Shown here: positions 25,600 through 33,238 of the stretch, one piece after another | How the letters are laid out: every line of letters starts with the position of its first letter | How positions within the stretch are numbered: position 1 is the first letter of the stretch | Assembly: GCA_016743235.1 (NCBI GenBank) | Contig: VRZD01000005.1 | Coordinates: 111,622-175,621, forward strand | Direction of reading: 5' to 3' | Origin: Pantanalinema sp. GBBB05 | GTDB lineage: Bacteria > Cyanobacteriota > Cyanobacteriia > Leptolyngbyales > Leptolyngbyaceae | Length of the DNA: 64,000 bases | Made by a program: the position numbers and the translations under genes | The notes under the pieces: generated by a model | What the model was told of the DNA's origin: nothing | Database searches by the model: none | Seen by the model: only the letters and a program-made list of their open reading frames with translations

Positions 25600-26886
25600 C
25601 TACTTGACCTGCCGAACAATGCCAAAGACTGAGGTAAACCCATGTAGAAAGGTACTGCCACCAACCGGACCAATTTCGCCGTTGCAGAAAAAGCCGCTTA
25701 AGGGAATTTTGGGTAGGTAATGGTGGAAGAGTTCTGAGTCAAAATTAGGTTCGCCATACAGGCCCTCACCTCGTCCTAAGCAGGCAAACATTAAAGCGCC
25801 CACAACCGGAGAGCGATCCTCCTCATGTTGGTGGCAATAGCGTTCCAGTAAGGTTTCCAGGTCATCGGCAGAGGCATCCCCGTCGCGCAAATGAAATTGG
25901 ATCCGTTGCCCCACCCGAATCCGATCGCCGATCGCGATCGCGCCGACACGTGGATCCACGCCTAACAAGGTGCGGATCAAAAAATCACCTGGTTCCAGCG
26001 TTTGCTTAAATTCGCTTTGCGCCACACCCACAAATAGTGAATGTTGGGCTAAGGCCCGATCATCTTCATCCAAACTTTGGATCAAGTCCTGCAAAAGTTC
26101 CAGGGGGGTGCGTTTCTGGGATACCCGGGAACTACCACTATAGGTAACACCACTGGTACTGGGATGTTCTTCTAATCCCAATAGAATATTGCGTTCGCCT
26201 TCGGTGACTAGATACGGTTGCCCGATCGGTCTACAGCCCTGCGCGACGATCGCCTCCAGCACAATATTGCCACTCAGTGCTACCCCAACAACCCCGTCTC
26301 GATATAACTCATAGTCACAAAAGAGTCCACTCGGTCCATTTCCGGCTCCCGCTCCTGCTAACCCCCCCACCTTAGTAGAACTGGGATAGGCAAAATCTAA
26401 CCCCTGCAATAAATCATTCACTTTGGAGGAAAACGGATCCGCTAACAAAATGAAGTGGGGCTGATGGCTGGGGGAAGCCCCCGTTAGTTCAACCCAAGCG
26501 GTAGGTGGGCTATCCAGGTCAGGCAACTCATCCGTAGAGACATGGAAGGTATGGATTTCAATGTCGGGTAAGTAGGCTAGCGTCAGCGCCAGTGCCGGTT
26601 CTCCTTCCACCTCTTGAGCCACTTCCGGGCTTTTCATGCCAATTACCCCACCCCCAGCACAGCCAATCAGGGGTAGATCAGGTGACTGTAATTTTTCTTT
26701 TAGCAAAGGCATCAGGCGTGAGTATTCACTCGCAAAAGCCGAGGAAATAAACACGATCGCCAGATTGGCAGTCGCCGCCAAGTCGGTCTGGGCTTGACTG
26801 ACCACTTCATTAACGGCAGCCTCCAACGAGGGGCGAGTGGATAAAGCAGTCACCCACTTAAACGCACTAGTTGTTGGCTCCGTCAT
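25600..26886 (-). CDS. FIST-domain sensory protein
   Basis: This 428-residue soluble protein has FIST_N (about 25-220, including GCAGGGVIGM and ADPFSSKVNDLLQGLDFAYP) and FIST_C (about 230-415). The closing motif is CLGRGEGLYGEPNFDSELF with GFFCNGEIGPVGG. FIST proteins are predicted small-ligand, perhaps amino-acid, sensors in signal transduction. No effector domain is fused, so it may feed into a separate regulator. It is convergent with the exoprotein gene (74 bases apart) and divergent from cp12. Confidence 0.9.
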   Translation of the reverse strand: MTEPTTSAFKWVTALSTRPSLEAAVNEVVSQAQTDLAATANLAIVFISSAFASEYSRLMPLLKEKLQSPDLPLIGCAGGGVIGMKSPEVAQEVEGEPALALTLAYLPDIEIHTFHVSTDELPDLDSPPTAWVELTGASPSHQPHFILLADPFSSKVNDLLQGLDFAYPSSTKVGGLAGAGAGNGPSGLFCDYELYRDGVVGVALSGNIVLEAIVAQGCRPIGQPYLVTEGERNILLGLEEHPSTSGVTYSGSSRVSQKRTPLELLQDLIQSLDEDDRALAQHSLFVGVAQSEFKQTLEPGDFLIRTLLGVDPRVGAIAIGDRIRVGQRIQFHLRDGDASADDLETLLERYCHQHEEDRSPVVGALMFACLGRGEGLYGEPNFDSELFHHYLPKIPLSGFFCNGEIGPVGGSTFLHGFTSVFGIVRQVK

Positions 26887-27240
26887 CGCATTGTCTCCCG
26901 GTTCTTGAAGTGCCTACTTAATAGAGTAATCGTGCATCGTGTATTCCTCAAACCGCATCGAGGATCGATCTAGAACACCTGTCTGTCTGGTCGGATGGCA
27001 CAAGTTCCGTTAAAATATGTTACATGGGCTGGTTAGCCACCAGGGTGTCCTGTTAGGACGGGTTCCGATCGTTAAAAGATCTGGCTTGATCCTACCGTCG
27101 GACGATCGCCGCCTGTTATCACTAAATGATACCTGCTCGGCATTGACCTCGTTCGTCACCTGGTAGCAGAAGCACCTGTGGGTCAAGCAGGGGTACGCCC
27201 AATGTCCCTTAAACTATCAAAGCGACTGAGATAACCATCC
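26887..27240 (+). other. cp12 promoter and long structured leader
   Basis: 354 bases lie between the FIST gene and cp12. An AT-rich element (GTTAAAATATGTTACAT, 27009-27025) resembles a -10 region. Directly after it come two small hairpins, GGCT-GGTT-AGCC (27027-27038) and GTCCT-GTT-AGGAC (27047-27059). If transcription starts nearby, the cp12 mRNA has a leader of about 200 bases. No ORF is seen. The promoter and leader assignments are inference. Confidence 0.4.
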
Positions 27241-27462
27241 ATGAGTGATATTCAACAAAAAATTGAAGAAGAGCTTGAGCAAGCTCGTGCAGTCTGCGAT
27301 GTCAAGGGTGGCGGCTCCCCTGAGTGCGCTGCTGCTTGGGATGCCGTTGAAGAACTGCAAGCAGAAGCATCTCACCAGCGTCAACACAAGCCCAAGAATT
27401 CTTTAGAACAGTATTGCGACGCTAATCCAGACGCGCTGGAATGCCGAGTTTACGATAACTAA
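27241..27462 (+). CDS. cp12: CP12, Calvin-cycle regulatory protein
   Basis: This small, intrinsically flexible protein links GAPDH and phosphoribulokinase into an inactive complex in the dark. It has 73 residues with both redox cysteine pairs: C20 and C29 around DVKGGGSPECAAAWDAVEEL, and C59 and C68 in YCDANPDALECRVYDN. The AWDAVEEL core and the GAPDH-inserting C-terminus ending ECRVYDN are intact. It is therefore canonical CP12 without a CBS fusion. A terminator follows at 27559. Control is by thioredoxin-driven disulfides, as known for the family. Confidence 0.97.
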   Translation: MSDIQQKIEEELEQARAVCDVKGGGSPECAAAWDAVEELQAEASHQRQHKPKNSLEQYCDANPDALECRVYDN

Positions 27463-27558
27463 GTGTCAATCTGGGTAGCGCAACGTTGCGAGGTAATGTT
27501 TAACCATAATTCTGGTTGACTCTGCCTGGTTCTGTTGATCTCCTCGACATATTAAGCT

Positions 27559-27605
27559 AGCAAGTAGCTGAAGCACGGTTTAGTGTGGAGGCTGCTTGCT
27601 TTTTC
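27559..27605 (+). terminator. Intrinsic terminator downstream of cp12
   Basis: AGCAAGTAGC (27559-27568) pairs with GCTGCTTGCT (27591-27600) through 10 bases, one of them G-U. A TTTTT tail follows. It lies about 100 bases after the cp12 stop. Confidence 0.75.
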
Positions 27606-27636
27606 GAGTTAACATCCGTTTTTTCTGGTAGATGCT

Positions 27637-28239
27637 ATGCAAAGCCCATCCTGGCTACCTTCACTCATCTGGACAGATTATCGTCTAGCTGTATTGGTTA
27701 CGGTAATTGCCCCCTTAGTTCTGTTGATCTGGGCTGTGGCACAAAAATCGGAAACTATCCAGCATTTGCTCGTGATCTACTGGCGAGTGGCAAGCTTACT
27801 AGCCATTACGGTGTACTTAATGATTGCCGTAATTCCAGCAGGATTTATCACCGGGTGGTTGGCACGCATCTTGATCCCGGTTGCGCTCTGGTTTTGGGTC
27901 GATTTAAACGAAGAAATTTCGGAACTCCCAACCAGCCGCTTGAAACTATCGTTCACCTCTTGGCGCTGGGCAATTAGTCTCTATAGTTTAATTGGGGCGA
28001 TCGCGCAAATCCCTGCACTACGCTGTGCCCTAATACCGTCGGATGTAATAGTCAAAAATCCATTCTGCCGAGTTTGGCTAGAACCTACTTGGCTATTTCG
28101 CGAATTGTTTCATCCCAATACCCGCCCCTATTTCCTAGGCTTCCTGGCACTGGTTGGGCTGGCAATCTACGTGTTGTATTTAGGTTATTTTGTGTTTGCT
28201 CGTTGGGGTAAACAAGGTAGATCGGCAACCGGACAATAA
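27637..28239 (+). CDS. DUF3177-family membrane protein
   Basis: This 200-residue protein has five hydrophobic helices (about 15-35, 43-65, 70-90, 105-125 and 165-185). It has the conserved WVDLNEEISELPTSRLKLSFTSWRWA between helices and NPFCRVWLEPTWLF in the last loop. This is, by recall, the cyanobacteria-specific DUF3177 family of unknown function. The start at ATG 27637 is the first in the frame with full family length. It is followed after 34 bases by another small cyanobacterial gene, so the two may be cotranscribed. Confidence 0.8.
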   Translation: MQSPSWLPSLIWTDYRLAVLVTVIAPLVLLIWAVAQKSETIQHLLVIYWRVASLLAITVYLMIAVIPAGFITGWLARILIPVALWFWVDLNEEISELPTSRLKLSFTSWRWAISLYSLIGAIAQIPALRCALIPSDVIVKNPFCRVWLEPTWLFRELFHPNTRPYFLGFLALVGLAIYVLYLGYFVFARWGKQGRSATGQ

Positions 28240-28273
28240 CTGCATTGGGCTTTGCTTCACAGCAATTGACGGC

Positions 28274-28588
28274 ATGACTATGGTGACTCCGCTGGCACAG
28301 TTAGAGCAATATACGCTGAAACGTCCTCAGGAAGTGGTGTTGATTGAAGCCTCGGTAGATGGAGAACTGGATCAGATCCTCATCTTTAAAGGATTCTCCA
28401 GTTCCCTTGTGCGATCGACTGCCTTTGATCCAGACGTTCCTGTATTACCAGCTCAAGCCGAAATTTTGAATATTGACGTGCTAGTCGGTCCCTATGATCC
28501 AGCCCAACCTCACTACATTCAGCAAGGACTCACTTGGGAGACTATGCAACCCCGACTTCAGACCGCTGGGATAGCGTTTCCATCCTGA
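28274..28588 (+). CDS. Small conserved cyanobacterial protein (DUF7734-like)
   Basis: This 104-residue soluble protein starts at ATG 28274 (MTMVTPLAQLEQY). The longer frame starting at 28190 overlaps the DUF3177 gene and is unlikely. It has the pattern RPQEVVLIEASVDGELDQILIFKGFSSSL, then DPDVPVLPAQAEILNIDVLVGPYDP, giving an alternating beta-rich small domain. The family is known to me only as a conserved hypothetical of cyanobacteria and plastids (DUF7734-like, low certainty). No catalytic motif is seen. Confidence 0.65.
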   Translation: MTMVTPLAQLEQYTLKRPQEVVLIEASVDGELDQILIFKGFSSSLVRSTAFDPDVPVLPAQAEILNIDVLVGPYDPAQPHYIQQGLTWETMQPRLQTAGIAFPS

Positions 28589-28615
28589 TGAAGATGCAGG
28601 ATGTGTGTATCAACA

Positions 28616-28709
28616 GGCATAATTTACAGAAATTTAGGTTGAGCTGGGTCAGAGAAGCGGTTCTCTGATGCACATTTAGTATCCTCGTCGGCATAATCTA
28701 CAGAAATTA
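28616..28709. repeat. Direct repeats flanking a hairpin upstream of glmM
   Basis: GGCATAATYTACAGAAATT occurs at 28616-28634 and again at 28690-28708, 74 bases apart with one difference. A hairpin, CAGAGAA-GCGG-TTCTCTG (28650-28667), lies midway between them. The whole set sits 60-150 bases before the glmM start, so it may be a regulatory leader or a small insertion with target duplications. Confidence 0.55.
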
Positions 28710-28768
28710 TGTCGATTTACTAAAGAAATGCTATTCTCCACTGTGTGTGTTGTGTGGGGTTTGAACAT

Positions 28769-30247
28769 ATGGTTGTTTCTCCTGCCCGAATTCCGGGAAC
28801 TGGTATTTCCGGTATTGCTTCAGCAGCTCCGACCTATACAGGGTCGGCTTGGGGAGCCGTTTCCCTACCTGAGAGTCGGTTATTTGGCACCGATGGAATT
28901 CGAGGAAGAGCAGGAGATCTGCTCAATGCGCCTCTAGCGTTACAAGTCGGCTACTGGGCTGGACATGTTTTACGAGCTAATGCCGCCGACCTCGGTCCCG
29001 TGGTGATCGGACAAGATTCGCGCAACTCTAGTAGTATGCTAGCAATGGCACTGTCCGCTGGACTAACGGCAGCAGGCATAGAAGTGTGGAATATTGGCTT
29101 GTGCCCCACTCCAGGGGTAGCCCACCTGACTAGTGCTACGGCGGCGATCGGTGGCGTGATGATTTCCGCCAGCCATAATCCTCCGGAGGACAACGGCATC
29201 AAGTTTTTTGGCTCCAATGGCAGCAAGTTGTCGCTGGACTTGCAAGATGATATTGAAGCGGCATTGCGCGGTAATGCTAACCAGTTTGAATTAGGTATGA
29301 GTACTCAGTGGGGGGCACACTGTTATCGCCCTGAACTGATTGCTCACTATCAGCAGCTCGTTCAAGATTCACTCAAAGCTGAACATCAAACCGATCTCCC
29401 CCTTCAGGGAATGCGGGTTGTTTTAGATCTGGCCTGGGGTGCTGCCGTAGAATTAGCCCCACCAGCCTTCCGAGCCTTGGGAGCAGAAGTGATTTGTTTA
29501 CACGATCGTCCGGATGGCGATCGCATCAATGTCAACTGTGGCTCGACCCACTTGGGAACTCTTGCTCGTGCTGTTAAGGAGCATCAGGCTGATTTAGGGT
29601 TTGCTTTTGATGGCGATGCCGATCGTGTGCTAGCTGTAGATGCCCAGGGTCGTCCAGTGGATGGTGATTACATCCTTTACTTGTGGGGACAGACGTTGCG
29701 GCAGGCGGGCAAATTACCTGGCGATACGATCGTGGCTACTGTTATGTCGAACCTGGGTTTTGAACGGGCTTGGGAGCAACAGGGGGGTCGGTTCATCCGG
29801 GCTTCTGTCGGCGACCAGTATGTTCACGCCGAAATGCTGCGCTCGGGAGCCATGCTAGGGGGTGAGCAATCGGGTCACATTCTTTGTCGCCATTATGGAG
29901 TTACAGGCGATGGGTTGATGACAGCATTACATGTGGCGGCGATCGTGCAGCAATCTGGTGTGTCGTTAGCCGAACTCATGAATCAAAGTTTCCAAACCTA
30001 TCCGCAACTGTTACGCAATGTACGGGTAGAAGATCGGACGCGGCGGTTGCGCTGGCAAGAATGTGAGGCACTGCAACGAGCGATTGCCCAGGCGGAAACT
30101 GAAATGGGCGATCGGGGTCGGGTGTTAGTCCGAGCGTCAGGGACGGAACCTGTCATCCGCGTCATGGTGGAAGCAGCAACGGCTGAACTAGTGACTTACT
30201 GGACAGAAACCCTAGTAGCAACCGTGCAATCTCATTTAGCCGCCTAA
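28769..30247 (+). CDS. glmM: Phosphoglucosamine mutase GlmM
   Basis: This enzyme converts glucosamine 6-phosphate to glucosamine 1-phosphate for peptidoglycan and LPS precursors. I start it at ATG 28769 ([10 protein letters not shown]), giving 492 residues. The frame's earlier GTG at 28745 adds a poor N-terminus. The ~40-residue N-terminal extension before FGTDGIRG is longer than in E. coli but usual in cyanobacteria. Motifs: active serine loop [12 protein letters not shown], metal loop DGDADR, sugar loop GGEQSGH and phosphate loop [11 protein letters not shown] symmetrical terminator follows at 30319. Confidence 0.95.
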   Translation: MVVSPARIPGTGISGIASAAPTYTGSAWGAVSLPESRLFGTDGIRGRAGDLLNAPLALQVGYWAGHVLRANAADLGPVVIGQDSRNSSSMLAMALSAGLTAAGIEVWNIGLCPTPGVAHLTSATAAIGGVMISASHNPPEDNGIKFFGSNGSKLSLDLQDDIEAALRGNANQFELGMSTQWGAHCYRPELIAHYQQLVQDSLKAEHQTDLPLQGMRVVLDLAWGAAVELAPPAFRALGAEVICLHDRPDGDRINVNCGSTHLGTLARAVKEHQADLGFAFDGDADRVLAVDAQGRPVDGDYILYLWGQTLRQAGKLPGDTIVATVMSNLGFERAWEQQGGRFIRASVGDQYVHAEMLRSGAMLGGEQSGHILCRHYGVTGDGLMTALHVAAIVQQSGVSLAELMNQSFQTYPQLLRNVRVEDRTRRLRWQECEALQRAIAQAETEMGDRGRVLVRASGTEPVIRVMVEAATAELVTYWTETLVATVQSHLAA

Positions 30248-30318
30248 TCTCTTAGGCAACTTGGCATCATCCGGTTGAACGAACATTGTTCAGCCCACAA
30301 CACCTACATCAGGATCGA

Positions 30319-30355
30319 GGAGATCTTACTGTGATCACAGTCAGGTCTCCTTTCT
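30319..30355 (+). terminator. Long palindromic hairpin after glmM
   Basis: Bases 30319-30350 form a 16-bp inverted repeat with GGAGA...TCTCC ends, one G-U pair and one mismatch, centred on the perfect 14-base palindrome ACTGTGATCACAGT. A moderate T-rich tail (TTTCT) follows. It lies about 70 bases after glmM and could work as terminator. The centre also resembles a CRP-type half-site pair without spacer. Confidence 0.55.
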
Positions 30356-30535
30356 CTGTATCCATCCGCTTATCTGTGATCTAGATCATGGCTTAAGCCA
30401 ACCTAAATCACAGTTTGAGATGAGCGATATCACCAGACAGGCAAAGCATGATCACAGGCTTTTACGTTCTCAATCACTTGGCACAAAGGAAAAACCACCG
30501 ATATTAGGATCATCGAGTTCCGACTTATTTTGTTC

Positions 30536-30754
30536 ATGTCTGCCCCTATCCAACTGCTTCCTGGTGCCCTCGCTGAACTCTTTGCCCAAGTAAGTTGTTC
30601 TGGTGTTCTCACCCTAGCTGATCGTTATGGATTAATGGCAGCCGTGTTTGATGACACTCTGAGTGATGAAGAACGATTTGCTCTCAATCGCTTGCTGCGA
30701 TCGGCGAGTCGAGGACAAGTTCAACTGGTGAATGAGTTATCTGTGCTGATCTAA
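30536..30754 (+). CDS. Small hypothetical protein
   Basis: This 72-residue protein starts at ATG 30536. It is mostly helical, with an N-terminal LLPGALAELFAQV, then GVLTLADRYGLMAAVFDD, then an acidic turn and SDEERFALNRLLRSASRGQVQ. The pattern suggests a small helical adaptor. Related short proteins are common in cyanobacteria, but I know no function. A CRP-like sequence (TGTGA-N6-TCATG, 30375-30390) lies 145 bases upstream, as a weak candidate site. Confidence 0.55.
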   Translation: MSAPIQLLPGALAELFAQVSCSGVLTLADRYGLMAAVFDDTLSDEERFALNRLLRSASRGQVQLVNELSVLI

Positions 30755-30846
30755 CGCTAAGCATCGCTGCATTTTGCCTAGAATCACCCATTTCTAATTT
30801 CTGCTGCCATCATGAACACAGAACGCATCATGATGGTTAATGCTGT

Positions 30847-31998
30847 ATGAGTCAGACTCCGGAACGTCTCTATCCCCCGTTCCTTTCCCTCTGCATGATT
30901 GTCAAAAATGAAAGCCAACATCTGACCCGGTGTTTGGCGAGTGCCCAGGCATATGTAGATGAAATTGTGGTGGTGGATACGGGGTCGCAGGATGATACGG
31001 TCGCGATCGCTCAACAGTTTGGGGCGATCGTTAAACACTTCGACTGGTGTGATGATTTTGCCGCCGCTCGGAATTTTTCTTTAGCCCAGGTAACGGGCAA
31101 TTGGATATTAATTCTGGATGCGGATGAAGAATTGGTGGTGGACGATCGCCAGTTCCGCCAATCCTTGGCAACAGCACCACCAGAACTACTAGGCTTTGCG
31201 CTCAGCCGTACCGAAGTCACCCTATTGGAAGGGGATTTAGCTGGAGGAGTCCATGTCCGCTTGTTTCGCAACGATCGCCAGCTGCGTTACCAGGGGCGAT
31301 ACCATGAACAACTGCGGCATCAGGATGGCAAACCGTTAACCGTGGCAGAGCTACCAGCCCTGAAGATCCAACATTACGGTAACAGTGATGAACAAGCTGT
31401 TTTACTCAAAACGATCGCACGTGATATTCCCTTACTAGAAAGGATGCGGCAGGAGGATGGCTTAAGTCTGTGGTTGCTCGACTGTCTAGCTCGTAATTAC
31501 GTCCGAGTTGGCGAGTTGGAAAAATCTCAGGACTGTTATCACGAAGCGGGCGATCGGCTATTTCCCCACCTCCTCAGCGGTGAACCGCCCACAGAATTCT
31601 TTTGGGTACCCACCTTACTGTATACCTTGGCAGAACAAGCCCTAGAGCAGGAAGATCTAGAAACCGCTCGCCTACTCGTGCAACGAGGACTGGAATGGTG
31701 TCCTAACTATCCACCGTTAAACTATGTTGCTGGGGAAATGTTGTTACTGTTGGGCTTTCCCTTGGGCGCCACTGCTTATTTCAATACCTGCTTGCAACTG
31801 GCACAAACCGGCAATTACTATCGGCAAGATCCTTGCCCCCGTCCGTTAATGACCACGGAGCCAGCCTGTAGTTTAGGGCGAGCCTATCTGCAACTAGAAC
31901 AAATACCCGCGGCGATCGCTGCCTTTGAACTCGCTTTATCCTTTGATCCTAATTGCCCGATCGCTCAAGACAGCTTAAATACACTTCGTGGGGCATGA
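30847..31998 (+). CDS. GT2 glycosyltransferase with TPR tail
   Basis: This 383-residue cytoplasmic glycosyltransferase has a GT-A domain at residues 10-235 (LSLCMIVKNESQHLTRCL at the start, VVVDTGSQDDT, then the metal/nucleotide motif ILDADEEL). Four or five TPR-like helices follow to the C-terminus (AEQALEQEDLETARLLVQRGLEWCP, AYLQLEQIPAAIAAFELALSFDP). This is the SunS/WaaE-like arrangement found in protein- or glycan-modifying enzymes. The acceptor is unknown. It stands alone between unrelated genes. A 22-base perfect palindrome follows 48 bases after the stop. Confidence 0.9.
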   Translation: MSQTPERLYPPFLSLCMIVKNESQHLTRCLASAQAYVDEIVVVDTGSQDDTVAIAQQFGAIVKHFDWCDDFAAARNFSLAQVTGNWILILDADEELVVDDRQFRQSLATAPPELLGFALSRTEVTLLEGDLAGGVHVRLFRNDRQLRYQGRYHEQLRHQDGKPLTVAELPALKIQHYGNSDEQAVLLKTIARDIPLLERMRQEDGLSLWLLDCLARNYVRVGELEKSQDCYHEAGDRLFPHLLSGEPPTEFFWVPTLLYTLAEQALEQEDLETARLLVQRGLEWCPNYPPLNYVAGEMLLLLGFPLGATAYFNTCLQLAQTGNYYRQDPCPRPLMTTEPACSLGRAYLQLEQIPAAIAAFELALSFDPNCPIAQDSLNTLRGA

Positions 31999-32563
31999 GG
32001 TTCGCTCAATCGCAACCGTAAAAATGATCTGAGCTTTAGAACCATGGACTTTCCAAATTTGGAAAGTCTATTTCAGGTAATGTACCTGTGTCCCTGTGAT
32101 AAATCGTTTAAGCTATAGCACAGGACGATCGCTAGCTTCTGCTACCTTTAGCTAGCAGTAATTAGCCATCCGTCCATTCTGCCCCCATCACTAACAGCAC
32201 AGTTGTTTCCAAGTTTTGCAAGTTACCTTTCCGTAGCTGGAGGGGAGGTTGCCTACCAGGGTGACATCTTTACCATCGAGATCGCCGGACGCTAACCTCA
32301 AGCATTCACCGGACCCTTATCATCAGGAGTTGTGAGCAGTTAAGATTCTATTCTGAATCCCCAGGGAACTGCTATACGGTATCGCTATTCAATCAGGGAT
32401 GCTCCACCTACCCCCTACATCAGGCTGCAACTGGTAAGCTATTTCACAGCCCAGTCATAGACAACTAAGTCAATGACCATATCTAATCAGACCGAAAAAG
32501 ATACGGTTTGCTGTGGAAATTGCTGAATAGTAAAGGGTGCATCATGCTTGAGGGTTAGCTGCA
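31999..32563. other. Intergenic region before the response regulator
   Basis: 565 bases hold the palindrome at 32047-32068 and otherwise no recognised element. A 50-codon open frame ending at 32295 lacks a proper start and is not called. The region probably carries the promoter of the two-component pair downstream. Confidence 0.35.
32047..32068. repeat. Perfect 22-base palindrome, copy 1
   Basis: GACTTTCCAAATTTGGAAAGTC is its own reverse complement, in halves of 11 bases. The inner 16 bases (TTTCCAAATTTGGAAA) recur at 36656-36671. Both copies lie just downstream of a gene stop. The lack of a T-run argues against a classical terminator. Confidence 0.7.
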
Positions 32564-33238
32564 ATGAGCCGAGGCATTATAGAGTCAACAACTAAACAAA
32601 CATTTCTAGTCGTTGACGATCATGAAGCGATTTTGGAAGGCACGGTACCTGCGTTAAAGCGGACCTATCCTACCGCAGAAGTGTTGACTGCCCAGGATCT
32701 ACAGACGGCTCAGACGCAGCTCAAGTATTACCATCCCATGCTGATTGTGTTGGACCTGAGTTTGCCGGAGAAGCCGCATACCTCAGCTAGTCCAGAAATT
32801 GGAATGCGGTTCCTGAAGGCGCTGATTGAGAGTCGGCTGGCGCCAAACATTGTGGTGTTGAGTACCAACATTAAACCGTTGGTGCAGTTAAAGCCCATGA
32901 TCAATGCCTATGAAGGCGGATTTGCGGCAATGGATAAATCGTTGCCGATTCGCGAAATGCTGCGGTTGGTTGATTTTGCATTACGAGGGTCAATCTACTT
33001 ACCACCAGAGCTGCGGGCACGCCCTGAATTTGATCGCCGTTGGTTGGAAGTTCTCACTCTCAAGTTTCAAGAAGGTCTAACTGATAAGGCGATCGCCGAA
33101 CGGATGCTAGTCAGCGATCGGACGGTGCGGAACTACTGGATCAGGCTACAAGATGCCTTAGGGGTTTATGATGAACCCGACAAAGATCTGCGGATTCAAA
33201 TTGAGATTGCTGCCCGCAAACTGGGGTTATTAAGTTAG
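32564..33238 (+). CDS. NarL/LuxR-type response regulator
   Basis: This 224-residue regulator has a receiver domain at 12-135, with acidic pocket D18-D19, phospho-acceptor D64 in IVLDLSLPEK and lysine in AAMDKSLP. It has a LuxR-type helix-turn-helix at about 150-215 (LTLKFQEGLTDKAIAERMLVSDRTVRNYWIRLQ). The receiver has an insertion after the Asp loop (HTSASPEIG). Its stop TAG shares its last base with the GTG start of the CHASE2 kinase gene (TAGTG), so the two are translationally coupled and form one two-component system. Confidence 0.93.
   Translation: MSRGIIESTTKQTFLVVDDHEAILEGTVPALKRTYPTAEVLTAQDLQTAQTQLKYYHPMLIVLDLSLPEKPHTSASPEIGMRFLKALIESRLAPNIVVLSTNIKPLVQLKPMINAYEGGFAAMDKSLPIREMLRLVDFALRGSIYLPPELRARPEFDRRWLEVLTLKFQEGLTDKAIAERMLVSDRTVRNYWIRLQDALGVYDEPDKDLRIQIEIAARKLGLLS

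Noticed and set aside
32140..32295. Open frame ending in GEVAYQGDIFTIEIAGR
   Set aside because: It looks protein-like but has no ATG or GTG start and a stop directly upstream. Too short to call even as a remnant.
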